A stretch of DNA of 64,000 nucleotides, from contig NZ_AVFK01000015.1 of NCBI RefSeq assembly GCF_000936425.1, positions 103,227 to 167,226 of the forward strand, read 5' to 3'. Within the stretch, counting starts at the first letter, position 1, and each line of letters begins with the position of its first letter. The notes below the pieces were generated by a model. That model was not told where the DNA came from, did no database searches, and was given only the letters and a program-made list of their open reading frames with translations. Below are positions 44,980-53,986 of the stretch, in pieces. Made by a program: the position numbers and the translations under genes. Origin of the DNA: Skermanella aerolata KACC 11604 (GTDB lineage: Bacteria > Pseudomonadota > Alphaproteobacteria > Azospirillales > Azospirillaceae).

Positions 44980-47036
44980 AGCGGACCTCCGAAGGTGACC
45001 ATGCCACCGGTCTGCCGCAGGTGCGCGATCCGCTGGCGGTCGTCGGCGGTCTGCGCCACGCGTTCGCCATAGCGGTCGGCCAGGGCACCGACGGCGGCCA
45101 GCAGGCGGGTCTGGGCCGTCTGCGCGTCGATCCGGGCCAGCACGTGGTTCAGCTGCGCGTCGAGCAGGGTGCCGAGCCGCCCGATCGTCTCGTAAGCCGT
45201 CACCACCCCGCCCGCCTCCAGCCGGACCGCCCGCTCGTAGAGGCCCCTGACGATCTCCAGCCGCTTCCGCGAATCCTCGATCCGCTGGCGGGCGCTGACC
45301 ATCTGGATCCGCGCCGCCTCGTACTCGCCCCGTATCTGGGTTTCGACCTGATGGAGCAGCAGCGTCTGGCGCGCGATCTCGGACTCGGCGATCGTGACCG
45401 CCGCCTTCGCCGCCCGGTTCAGGAGCGGCCGGCGGTAGAGGATGCCGATGCTCGCCGAGGCGGTGTCGTAGCTGATCAGGTTCCTGACGGATTCGCTGAT
45501 GCTCGAATAGCCGAAGACGGCGTTGCTCTGGCCGAGCTGAACGCCGGAGCTGATGGACAGGTCCGGACGGGTCTGGGCGACCCGGGTGTCGCGCACCCGC
45601 ATCGCGATCCTGACGGCCGTCTCCGCCCGCAGGTAATCGGGACTGTCCAGGACGCTGGCGGGTCCGGCCGGCGCTTCCGGCGGGTTGTCCAGGACGGCGC
45701 TGTACCCGACCGGCAGGATCAGCACCTCGTCCTGTTCGTTCAGCGCCTCGCGCAGGGTTTCCGACGCGGTGACGTAATCGCCGAAGATCTGCTGCTGCGT
45801 CGCCCGCAGCCGGGCCAGCTGGGCATCGACCTGGGCGCGGTTGCTCTCGGTCGCCAGCCCCAGCTCCATCTTCTTCCGCATCCGCCGGGACGTTTCCTCC
45901 GCCAGCGCCACGGAGCCGGCGGCGGCGTTGAGACGGTGGACGGCGCCGACCAGCGACCAGTATAGCCCGTCCACCGTCTGCAAGGTCTGGTTGACGACTC
46001 CCCGGACCGCGAAGTCGGCGATGTTCAGGCTGATCCTGGCGACGTCGATCGCCAGGCGGCTGTCGTCGCCGTCGCCGAAATTCTTGGTGTAGGGCAGGGC
46101 ATGCCCGGTGTTGAGCGAGGCGCGCGCGGTCCAGGGCCGCTTGTAGGAACCGTAGCTCCGGGTCAGCGGATCGTTCGGATTGTTGGTGTAGTAGGTGTCG
46201 TGATAGGTGGAAGCGATGCTGACGTCGATGCTGCCGCCCCATGGCAACCGCTGGGAAACGCCGCCGGCGCCGGTGTAGCTTTCGTCCTGGCCCGTCGGGC
46301 TCTTGGTGCTCGCCTGCTTGTGGACCGGATAATATCCGGCGACCCGCTGCTTGTCGAAACTGACCAGCGCCACCGGCGCCGTTGCGGGCAGCACCCGGAC
46401 ATGGCACTCGCCGTTGGCATCGGGAGTGACCAGACGCCCGGTCAGGAACCTGACCTGCATGTCCTCCGGCTGCTCCAGGATGTCGATCATGTCGCCGCAC
46501 AGGAAGACGTTCTCGATCGATTCGCTGGTCTTGATCTGCTGGCCCCGCTTGTACTCCTGGGTCGCCGGCTTCCACTGCATGGGGCGCTCGACCCGGTCGA
46601 AACTGCGCGACATCGATCCCGATGCGGACACCGTGAAGACGGGGTCGAACACCGCTTCCGCCTCCGTCAGCGCCCGTTCGACCACGCTCTTGCTCAGACC
46701 GCTCCGCTTGATGTCAAGGTTCCGCTGCAAGGCCGCCATGACGGCGTCGCGCAGGCCGATCTCGCGGATCTCCAGCGGCGCGAACAGCACGCCGGTCCGC
46801 GCCAGCGCCTCGCGCGTCGCCGCCACCACCGCGTTGCCGGTCCGTTCGTCGGCGATGCGGGCCGCATCCAGGGTGAACATGCCGGGCGGCACCTCCAGGG
46901 CGTCGGGCGCCGGAGCCTGGACCGGAGGGCGCGGCTTGGTTTGTGCCCGAAGCGGGGCTTGCGCCGCGGGCACCAGGACGGCCGCGAGGACAAGCCCCGA
47001 CACCGTCGCGCGGGCCGCCGTTCCAAGTCTCCTCAT
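44976..47036 (-). CDS. TolC-family outer-membrane protein 2 (second gene of tandem)
   Basis: A 686-residue exported protein; signal peptide ends about residue 31 (APLRAQ). It has the OEP helices (RRMRKKMELGLATESNRAQVDAQLARL and the C-terminal repeat), the barrel motifs RLPWGGSIDVS and LPYTKNFG (314-321), and an inserted loop domain (about 155-245) with Cys180 and Cys211 that could form a disulfide outside the cell. Start and stop overlap the neighbouring paralogues as ATGA and GTGA. The insert is the main difference from ordinary TolC proteins. Confidence 0.86.
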   Translation of the reverse strand: MRRLGTAARATVSGLVLAAVLVPAAQAPLRAQTKPRPPVQAPAPDALEVPPGMFTLDAARIADERTGNAVVAATREALARTGVLFAPLEIREIGLRDAVMAALQRNLDIKRSGLSKSVVERALTEAEAVFDPVFTVSASGSMSRSFDRVERPMQWKPATQEYKRGQQIKTSESIENVFLCGDMIDILEQPEDMQVRFLTGRLVTPDANGECHVRVLPATAPVALVSFDKQRVAGYYPVHKQASTKSPTGQDESYTGAGGVSQRLPWGGSIDVSIASTYHDTYYTNNPNDPLTRSYGSYKRPWTARASLNTGHALPYTKNFGDGDDSRLAIDVARISLNIADFAVRGVVNQTLQTVDGLYWSLVGAVHRLNAAAGSVALAEETSRRMRKKMELGLATESNRAQVDAQLARLRATQQQIFGDYVTASETLREALNEQDEVLILPVGYSAVLDNPPEAPAGPASVLDSPDYLRAETAVRIAMRVRDTRVAQTRPDLSISSGVQLGQSNAVFGYSSISESVRNLISYDTASASIGILYRRPLLNRAAKAAVTIAESEIARQTLLLHQVETQIRGEYEAARIQMVSARQRIEDSRKRLEIVRGLYERAVRLEAGGVVTAYETIGRLGTLLDAQLNHVLARIDAQTAQTRLLAAVGALADRYGERVAQTADDRQRIAHLRQTGGMVTFGGPL

Positions 47037-48907
47037 CGCAGGAAGTCCTCCTCAAGGGTTCCCTGTGCCGCACCCAGCCGGACCCGCGCCTTATGGATCT
47101 CGACGCGGGCGCTGGCCTGGTTGAGGCGGGCGGACAGCACGTCCTGATAGCCGTTCATCACCTCGAACTCGGTCGCCAGCCCGCGTTCCCGCTCTTCGAC
47201 CAGCCTCTCGTAGGCGAACGACGCCAGTTCCATGTCGCCCTGGCTGACCTGCATCACCGCCTGGGCGCCGCGCATGTCGGCCAGCGCCCGGTCGACCGAA
47301 TTGATGATGCGCTGCCGCGTCTGCTGGGCGCGGTCGAAGGCATTGCGCTCGTCGATCCTGGCCCGGCTCAGCGCCGCCTTTGCCGCCTGGTTGCCCAGCG
47401 GGTAGAGGTAGCGGACACCGACGAAGATGTTGGTCTGGTCCGGTTTGCCGAGGTTCAGCATCGCCGTGCCCGGATCGCTGAACCCAAACGTCGTATCGCT
47501 CTGGGTCAGCTTGGCGGTCAGCACCAGATCGATGTCCGGCAGCGACTGGTTGTCGCGGTAGGCGAGGTTCAACTTGCCCACGTTGACGTCTTCCTGGGCG
47601 GCCATGATCTCGGGGTTGCCGATCATGGCGCGGTCGTAGGCGTCGGCCGGCGGCTCCGGCACGGCATCCGCCAATAGCGCCTCCGCGTCGGCCGGCACCA
47701 GGATCGTGTCTGCATCTCCCGCCATCAGCGTCAGCAGCGTGCTGGAGCGCAGCAGGTACTGGGTCCAGGCCGCCTCTTCCCGCAGGACGAACGACGCCAG
47801 TTCGCTGTCGATCTGGCCCAGCTCGTAGTTGGTGATGGTGCCGGAGCCGAGCAGCCGAGTGACGCGGGCGCGCCGCTGGTCCAGCACCACCTTCTGCTCG
47901 TTCAGGATCGTGATGTCCTGAAGGCTGCGGATCATGTCCCAGTAGGTCTGAAGCACCTCCGCCAGGGTGGCGTTGCGCACCGCTTGCTCCACGAAGGCCG
48001 CACGCCGGTCGCCGCTGCGGGCGCTCGCCAGGTCCAGGCTTTCCTTCGACCCTGCCTCGCCGAAGCCCTTGGTATAGGGCAGCGAGATCGTGGCGCTCAG
48101 CGATGCGCCCGCAGTCCAGTACAGCTTCTCTCCCCAGCCGAACGGGTCCTCGACCGAGATCGGGCGGGTCAGCGCCGGCGCCTGGACGCCGTTCTTCTGG
48201 TTGTAGCTCGTGCTCAGCGAAGCGTTCAGGGCGGTGCCGAACGAGAATACCTTCGACGCACCGACCGACGCAGTGATTCGCTTGGTCGAGGGGCTCTTCA
48301 GGCTTGCAGCCTCCTTGGCCGTCGAATAGACCGGGATCTGGCCGCACAGGCCGGGACCGATACCGCCATTGACCACTTGGTCGTCCTCGAGCACGCAGGG
48401 GACCTTTTCGCCATCGACTTCCTCGACCGTCTTGGTGCCGCCCTGGACGAAGTCGGGGATGCCGTCGGCATCCTCGTCGGCGGTCAGGTCGCTGTCCGGC
48501 GTTCTCGGCCGCCCGATCATCTCGATGCGATCTCCCGTCTTCGACATCCCGACGTTCAGGGATGCGCTGAGACTGACGTCGAAGGCAGCGTCGCGCTGCG
48601 CCACCAGCGCGCCGGCCGATACCAGCGCCTCGTGCGCGGCGAGAAGGGTGTAGTTCTGGCGCAGGGCTTCGTCCGCGACGATGTTCAGCGTGACTTCGCG
48701 CAGCACCATGCTGTCGAGCAGGCGACGCACGCCGGGAGACGGACCCGCGGCCGCCTTCCGCACCAGGGACATGGGATCGAAGCTGCGCATCTGGGCGTCG
48801 AGCGGCGACGGGACGCAGAGAAGCAGCGGCAGCACCAGCAGCAGCCTGCCGATCGCCTTCAACTCACTCAGTCGACTTTTTGCCGAACGAACAATGATGG
48901 GTTGCAT
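47033..48907 (-). CDS. TolC-family outer-membrane protein 3 (first gene of tandem)
   Basis: A 624-residue exported protein; signal peptide about 1-39 (ends SPLDAQ). OEP helices are clear (LLGSGTITNYELGQIDSELASF, ERERGLATEFEVMNGYQDVL). The barrel motif LPYTKGFG (276-283) is shared with both paralogues. An inserted loop has DEDADGIPD (144-152), a calcium-binding DxDxDG-type motif, and two Cys (171, 188). It is the first gene of a leftward four-gene operon. The ATG at 48907 is used; a TTG one codon earlier is open, and no strong ribosome binding site is visible for either. Confidence 0.86.
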   Translation of the reverse strand: MQPIIVRSAKSRLSELKAIGRLLLVLPLLLCVPSPLDAQMRSFDPMSLVRKAAAGPSPGVRRLLDSMVLREVTLNIVADEALRQNYTLLAAHEALVSAGALVAQRDAAFDVSLSASLNVGMSKTGDRIEMIGRPRTPDSDLTADEDADGIPDFVQGGTKTVEEVDGEKVPCVLEDDQVVNGGIGPGLCGQIPVYSTAKEAASLKSPSTKRITASVGASKVFSFGTALNASLSTSYNQKNGVQAPALTRPISVEDPFGWGEKLYWTAGASLSATISLPYTKGFGEAGSKESLDLASARSGDRRAAFVEQAVRNATLAEVLQTYWDMIRSLQDITILNEQKVVLDQRRARVTRLLGSGTITNYELGQIDSELASFVLREEAAWTQYLLRSSTLLTLMAGDADTILVPADAEALLADAVPEPPADAYDRAMIGNPEIMAAQEDVNVGKLNLAYRDNQSLPDIDLVLTAKLTQSDTTFGFSDPGTAMLNLGKPDQTNIFVGVRYLYPLGNQAAKAALSRARIDERNAFDRAQQTRQRIINSVDRALADMRGAQAVMQVSQGDMELASFAYERLVEERERGLATEFEVMNGYQDVLSARLNQASARVEIHKARVRLGAAQGTLEEDFLR

Positions 48908-49121
48908 CAAGAGAGGCTTTGCCAGAGGCCTGAGCTACAGGCCTCGATTCATGCCACTTCCGGAACGATCCCGCAATCCTTTATAGGTAGACAAATTGCC
49001 GGAGGTGTTAGTAAATCTAGGTTCGCGGCGCGTAAGAGGGGTGATTACATCCAACTGCCGCAGCAGGAAGTGGGCCGGCAATTTTCGTCGTGCATTAAAT
49101 GGAACGGATGTATTTACCGTC

Positions 49122-50360
49122 ATGGATGATGATTATCGCCAGCCAAGCCCCTATTCGGCCGGTATATTCGCGGATAGCACGAACGATCATATCAATGAAT
49201 GCATCGCCCGGATCGAGACTCTGAAGCTCAAAATCTTGGGAAATTCCCGGATATATGACTTCGAACAACATGATTTTCTCAGCGAGCTGAACACCCTGCG
49301 TGCGGCTTATCTTCACCTTTGCACGCTGGCGCCGCCGGTAGCGAACGCCGTCCACGAACGGGTGAAACCGGCACCGCCCACGCGCAGCCGCGAAAACCTC
49401 GAGCTTGAAGGCGTCCTCGGCTCAAACCACCAGATCGCGGCTAATCTCGACCGTATCGCCCGGATTGCGCCCTCCCAATTGACCGTTCTGCTGGAGGGCG
49501 AGACCGGGTCCGGCAAGGAGTTGTTCGCCCGGATCATCCACCTGAACAGCAAGCGCGACAAGTTCGTCGCCGTGAACTGCGGAGCCCTGCCCAGCGGAGT
49601 GATCGAATCGGAACTCTTCGGCCACTCCAAGGGCTCCTTCACCGGCGCCACCGCCGACCGCAAGGGCCGGTTCGAGGAGGCCAGCGGCGGCACGATCTTC
49701 CTCGACGAAGTCGGCGAACTGGAACCGCTGGCCCAGGTGAAGCTGCTGAGGACGCTAGACGTCGGAGAAATCCAGCGCGTCGGTTCCGACAGGGTGACCA
49801 AGGTGGACGTGCGCGTGATCGCCGCGACCAACCGCAACCTGGAACAGATGGTCACCAACGGGCAGTTCCGCGAGGACCTGTTTTTCCGCCTGAACATCTG
49901 CCATCTGCTGATCCCGCCGCTGCGCGAGCGGCGCGACGAGATCCAGCTCCTGCTGGAATACTTCATCCGCAAGGTCTGCGCCGACAACGGCATTCCGGTG
50001 CCGTCGCTGGATGCCGAACTGAAGCAGTTCCTGGTCGAGACCTACCATTATCCCGGCAACATCCGGGAATTGAAGAACCTGGGCATGTACATCGCCCACA
50101 TCTACGACGGCCGGCCTGTCCGGATCGGCGACCTGCCGCAGCGCTATACCCGCGCCCATGTCGATCCGGCCCCGCCGCATCCCGACGACGACCATCGCGT
50201 CGTCCGCGACCGGGCGGAGCGCAGCCACCTGAGCGAGCTTCTCCTACGCCACAACGGCGACATCAAGGCGGTCTGCTCGGCGCTGGACCTGTCCCGCGCA
50301 AGGCTCTACCAGCTGATGAAGAAGCACCACCTCAAGCCGGACGAGTTCCGCCAGCGTTAA
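49122..50360 (+). CDS. Sigma54-dependent transcriptional activator without receiver domain
   Basis: A 412-residue AAA+ activator. The N-terminal 85 residues are a non-receiver domain of unknown type. The AAA+ core (about 98-325) has Walker A GETGSGKELF, the sigma54 contact loop GSFTGA (Ser in place of the commoner Ala), Walker B GTIFLDEVGEL and the sensor region RLNICHLLIPPLRERR. The C-terminus is a Fis-type helix-turn-helix (LLLRHNGDIKAVCSALDLSRARLYQLMKKH). It is divergent from the TolC-like operon and so probably controls it, but I could not find a clean -24/-12 promoter by eye. Confidence 0.92.
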   Translation: MDDDYRQPSPYSAGIFADSTNDHINECIARIETLKLKILGNSRIYDFEQHDFLSELNTLRAAYLHLCTLAPPVANAVHERVKPAPPTRSRENLELEGVLGSNHQIAANLDRIARIAPSQLTVLLEGETGSGKELFARIIHLNSKRDKFVAVNCGALPSGVIESELFGHSKGSFTGATADRKGRFEEASGGTIFLDEVGELEPLAQVKLLRTLDVGEIQRVGSDRVTKVDVRVIAATNRNLEQMVTNGQFREDLFFRLNICHLLIPPLRERRDEIQLLLEYFIRKVCADNGIPVPSLDAELKQFLVETYHYPGNIRELKNLGMYIAHIYDGRPVRIGDLPQRYTRAHVDPAPPHPDDDHRVVRDRAERSHLSELLLRHNGDIKAVCSALDLSRARLYQLMKKHHLKPDEFRQR

Positions 50361-50629
50361 GGCCGCGCCCGGCGCCGGCCGTAAAGATCGGCCGCATGCG
50401 CCAGCAGCGAGCCTAGCAAGGGCAGTGCCACCAGTTCCCAGTCGGCCCCAACCAGCGCCGCCCGCACCGCCAGCAGCAGGCAGGCTCCGGACGCCAGATT
50501 GGCGGCCATCCCCCTGAGCCCAGGGCCGGAACCGGACCACCGCCGCCATAGGGCCAGCGCCGCCGCCTCGACTGCGACCAGGACCAGTATCAGGTCGATG
50601 ATGCGCCCGCTCGCGAACAGTTCAGCCAT
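50357..50629 (-). CDS. Small membrane protein
   Basis: A 90-residue protein with about three hydrophobic helices (IIDLILVLVAVEAAALALW, NLASGACLLLAVRAALVGA, WELVALPLLGSLLAHAADLYG). GGAGGAATGCG precedes the ATG. Its end overlaps the activator gene by 4 bases, convergently. No family is recognised; the C-terminus is basic (GRRRARP). Confidence 0.6.
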   Translation of the reverse strand: MAELFASGRIIDLILVLVAVEAAALALWRRWSGSGPGLRGMAANLASGACLLLAVRAALVGADWELVALPLLGSLLAHAADLYGRRRARP

Positions 50630-50665
50630 CGCATTCCTCCCGCCTCGACAACACCCCTGGAAAAT

Positions 50666-50698
50666 GAAAAACGGCCCGGGAGTTTCCTCCCGGGCCGT
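50666..50698 (-). terminator. Rho-independent terminator of the EF-G gene
   Basis: Perfect 12-bp stem ACGGCCCGGGAG/CTCCCGGGCCGT with a 4-nt loop. Read leftward it is followed by a T-run (TTTTTCATTTT), so it ends transcription coming from the EF-G gene about 45 bases away. Confidence 0.92.
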
Positions 50699-50743
50699 CA
50701 TCCATCTCAACCGGCCGGCAATTCAGCCGGCGGGACCGAAGCA

Positions 50744-52867
50744 TTACGCGGCGGCCTTGGAGGCGATGACCTCGTCGGCGACGTTGCGCGGAACCGGATC
50801 GTAGTGGCTGAACTCCATGGTGAAGGTCGCCCGACCGGAGGTCATGCTACGCAGGTCACCGATGAAGCCGAACATCTCGGACAGCGGCACATGTGCCTCC
50901 ACCGCGAGGTTCATGCCACGCTCCAGCTGGCCCAGGATCAGGCCGCGGCGGCGGTTCAAGTCGCCGATCACGTCGCCCAGGTGGTTTTCCGGCGTGACGA
51001 CCTCGACCTTCATGATCGGCTCCAGCAGGACCGGATTGGCCCGGCGGATCGCTTCACGGAAGCAGGCCTTGGCAGCGATTTCGAACGCCAGAGCGCTGGA
51101 GTCGACGTCGTGGTACTTGCCGTCGATCAGCGTGGCCTTGAAGTCCACGGTCGGGAAGCCGGCGAGAACGCCATCTTCCTTCTGGACCTCGATGCCGCCG
51201 CCGACAGCCGGGATGTATTCGCGCGGGACCGAGCCGCCGACGATCGCGTCGACGAACTTGAAGCCCTCGCCGCGTTCCTGCGGTTCGAAGATCATCTTCA
51301 CTTCGGCGAACTGGCCCGAACCGCCGGTCTGCTTCTTGTGGGTGTAGATGTGCTCGATCTTGCTGGTGATCGTCTCGCGGTACGCGACCTGCGGACGGCC
51401 CACGACGGCTTCCACGCCAAACTCGGTGCGGATACGGTCGATGGTGATCTCCAGGTGAAGCTCGCCCATGCCGCGCAGGATGGTCTGGCCGGTTTCCTTG
51501 TCCAGCTCCAGGCGCAGCGACGGGTCGGCGCGGACCATCTTGCCCAGTGCCGCACCCAGCTTCTCCTGGTCGCCCTTGGTCTTCGGCTCGACCGACACGC
51601 TGATGACGGGGTCGGGGAACTTCATCCGCTCGAGGATGACCGGATGGGCCGGATCGCACAGGGTGTCACCGGTCTCCGTCTCGGCCAGCGAGACGAAGGC
51701 GATGATGTCGCCGGCGCGGCATTCCTCGATCGCGTTAGTGTCCTTGGCGTACACCTCGACCATGCGGCCGATGCGCTCGCGCTTGCCACGGGTCGAGTTC
51801 AGCAGGGTCATGCCCTTCTGCGCCACGCCGGAATAGACGCGGGCGAAGGTCAGCGCGCCGAATTGGTTGTTGATGACCTTGAAGGCCAGCGCCGCGAACG
51901 GCTCATCGTCGTCGCAGTGACGCTCGCCGACCACTTCGCCTTCCTCGTCGACGACCTTGATCGCCTCGACGTCGGTCGGGGAGGGCAGGTACCACACGAC
52001 GGCGTCCAGCATCTGCGGCACGCCTTTGTTCTTGAAGGAGCTGCCGGCGATGACGGGGGTGAAGGCGCCGGTTACGGTGCCCTTGCGGATGCACTTCCGG
52101 AGCACCTCGACGGCGGGATCTTCGCCCGAGTCAAGATACGCTTCCATCGCCGCGTCGTCCTGCTCGAGAGCGGTGTCGATCAGCTCCTGGCGGTACTTCG
52201 GGATGTCGCGCAGGATGTCGAGGTCTTCCTTCACCTCGATCTTCAGCTTGGCGGCCAGATCGTCGGTGATCTCCCACTCTTCCCACTGGGCGTCCTTCTC
52301 GTCCGAGAACCAGACGAGGGCCTTCATGGTCACGAGGTCGATCAGGCCGCGGAAGTTGTCTTCCGAACCGATCGGCAGCGACAGGATCATCGGGCGGGCG
52401 CCCAGACGGTTGACGATCATGTCGACGCAGCGGCGGAAGTTCGCGCCCGACCGGTCCATCTTGTTGACGTAGCACATGCGCGGGACGTTGTAGTTATCCG
52501 CGAGGCGCCAGTTCGTCTCGGACTGCGGCTCGACGCCGGCAACGCCGTCGAACACCACCACGGCACCGTCCAGCACGCGGAGCGACCGGTTGACTTCGAT
52601 CGTGAAGTCCACGTGGCCGGGGGTGTCGATCACGTTGATCTGGTGATCCTTCCAGAACACGGTCACGGCCGCGCTCTGGATCGTGATGCCCCGCTTCTGC
52701 TCCTGCTCCATGTAGTCGGTCGTGGCCGCACCGTCGTGCACCTCGCCGATCTTGTAGCTGCGGCCCGTGTAATAAAGGATACGCTCGGTCGTGGTGGTCT
52801 TGCCGGCATCGACGTGGGCGATGATGCCGATGTTGCGCATATCCTTGAGTGGCGTTCTGCGTGCCAT
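50744..52867 (-). CDS. fusA: Translation elongation factor G (stand-alone paralogue)
   Basis: A 707-residue GTPase that drives ribosomal translocation. G1 is HVDAGKTT, the switch I region [17 protein letters not shown]3 DTPGHVDF, G4 NKMDRSG, followed by domains II-V to the end. It is full length for EF-G. It is not in a str operon (no rpsL, rpsG or tuf nearby), and switch-region residues ([22 protein letters not shown]) differ from the usual alphaproteobacterial EF-G, so this may be a second copy with a special role. AGGAA lies 9 nt before the ATG; a terminator follows. Confidence 0.95.
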   Translation of the reverse strand: MARRTPLKDMRNIGIIAHVDAGKTTTTERILYYTGRSYKIGEVHDGAATTDYMEQEQKRGITIQSAAVTVFWKDHQINVIDTPGHVDFTIEVNRSLRVLDGAVVVFDGVAGVEPQSETNWRLADNYNVPRMCYVNKMDRSGANFRRCVDMIVNRLGARPMILSLPIGSEDNFRGLIDLVTMKALVWFSDEKDAQWEEWEITDDLAAKLKIEVKEDLDILRDIPKYRQELIDTALEQDDAAMEAYLDSGEDPAVEVLRKCIRKGTVTGAFTPVIAGSSFKNKGVPQMLDAVVWYLPSPTDVEAIKVVDEEGEVVGERHCDDDEPFAALAFKVINNQFGALTFARVYSGVAQKGMTLLNSTRGKRERIGRMVEVYAKDTNAIEECRAGDIIAFVSLAETETGDTLCDPAHPVILERMKFPDPVISVSVEPKTKGDQEKLGAALGKMVRADPSLRLELDKETGQTILRGMGELHLEITIDRIRTEFGVEAVVGRPQVAYRETITSKIEHIYTHKKQTGGSGQFAEVKMIFEPQERGEGFKFVDAIVGGSVPREYIPAVGGGIEVQKEDGVLAGFPTVDFKATLIDGKYHDVDSSALAFEIAAKACFREAIRRANPVLLEPIMKVEVVTPENHLGDVIGDLNRRRGLILGQLERGMNLAVEAHVPLSEMFGFIGDLRSMTSGRATFTMEFSHYDPVPRNVADEVIASKAAA

Positions 52868-53310
52868 GAGTACTATTCCTGAGCCAGCCTCCTCCAGCGC
52901 CGGGGCGCCTTCGGAAGTTTCCGGCTTTATGGGTTGGAGTTCGCCGACCGCGACCGTCCATCGGGCAGGGGCGGCAGTTGCGCGCTCAGGCGGCCGGGTC
53001 GAGATGACCCGCCGCCATTGCGCTGTCCTATACAGGAAATTTGGTATCGAAAATATGTCGTTGGCCAAAGAAAGGCCAGTGCGACATTTCGTCTCGCCCC
53101 CGCATAGCTGGCATGAAAAAAATTTCCACAAGGTGATGGCGGCGTGCAACACCTTGCCGGAGCGGCTACAAACCCCTCCCACGGCACCGTCGGCGACGCG
53201 CGCCTGTTCGCGATGCTAAACAATTTCATGCGGTTATCGTGTTTGCCCAAAAAATAGGCAATCACTCGAGACCCCTTTCCTTGACGTTCGACACACACTT
53301 CTCCCGTATA

Positions 53311-53331
53311 GTGTCCACAGACTTATCCACA
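53311..53331 (+). promoter_or_regulatory. DnaA-box pair
   Basis: TTATCCACA at 53323-53331 is an exact consensus DnaA box. GTGTCCACA at 53311-53319 is a weaker match in the same direction, one helical turn away. A further weak match (TTTCCACAA) lies near 53125. AT-rich DNA follows about 150 bases to the right. Confidence 0.5.
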
Positions 53332-53599
53332 GATATTGGGGAAATCCTTGGCGCAAATCGCTGCCCTTGGCAGGCAATTCAGCCTGCGGACGAGGCGACG
53401 ATATAGCGACTCGATTGGCGGAAGACCAGGAAAGTGTGAGCGGACGCAACAAGCCTTACCAGACCACGGCGCACTGCTGTTATTGATTTAACATCAAGTT
53501 AACAGCTTTATTTGCCTATTTAAAGAAAACTAACCTACCAAAACTGCTACTGATTAAATTCCTGAAGACTGTGACACAGCGAATGCCTGCATCTACATG

Positions 53600-53638
53600 G
53601 CTGCGATATCGCAGCGTTCTATGGATTGCGATATCGCA
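53600..53638. promoter_or_regulatory. Twin palindromic operator-like sites
   Basis: GCTGCGATATCGCAGC at 53600-53615 is a perfect 16-bp palindrome; TGCGATATCGCA recurs at 53627-53638 as a 12-bp palindrome. Their centres are 25 bp apart. The repeated core TGCGATATCGCA is what a dimeric helix-turn-helix regulator would bind. Confidence 0.55.
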
Positions 53639-53986
53639 GCATCGCATCTGTATCATGACGATATTTCATGGAAGGGCAGGGAAACTTTTTCACGATGAGC
53701 CATGCCATAGCTGCGCTTCTCCGTCAGTTCGCCTGCTTTTGACGTTTTTCCAATCAGTCTGACATAAGAGCAGTCCGCTATTGCCGCCCATCACGCGCAA
53801 TGTTCAAAATAATTGACAGAGGCATGTTGAATATACTCGACGGCCGAACCGCCCCGGAGGGGCCGACACAACCGCCTTAAGCACCGCATACCTCTTTATT
53901 GACCAACTCTTTCACCCGGTAATCCCGCACCCTTTCAGCCAGTCGAGACGGGGAGAGGTCCCGATGCGCGCGCCGGGAAAAACGCG

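Larger units (their letters stand above)
52868..53986. other. Gene-free 1.1-kb region
   Basis: No convincing ORF on either strand. The left part holds the leader and promoter of the EF-G gene. The middle and right are AT-richer than the surroundings, especially 53470-53570, and contain a consensus DnaA box (53323-53331), a near-match 12 bases before it, and two palindromes at 53600-53638. The region could be a regulatory or replication-related locus. Confidence 0.6.

Noticed and set aside
43001..45088. Long minus-strand frame continuing upstream of the second ATP-grasp gene
   Set aside because: It is an Arg/Gly/Ala-rich shadow of the TolC-like genes; the real start is the ATG at 43000 that overlaps the upstream stop.
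48908..49121. Sigma54 promoter for the TolC operon
   Set aside because: TGGCATG near 48945 on the minus strand looks like a -24 element, but the -12 position reads GG instead of GC. A matrix scan would be needed.
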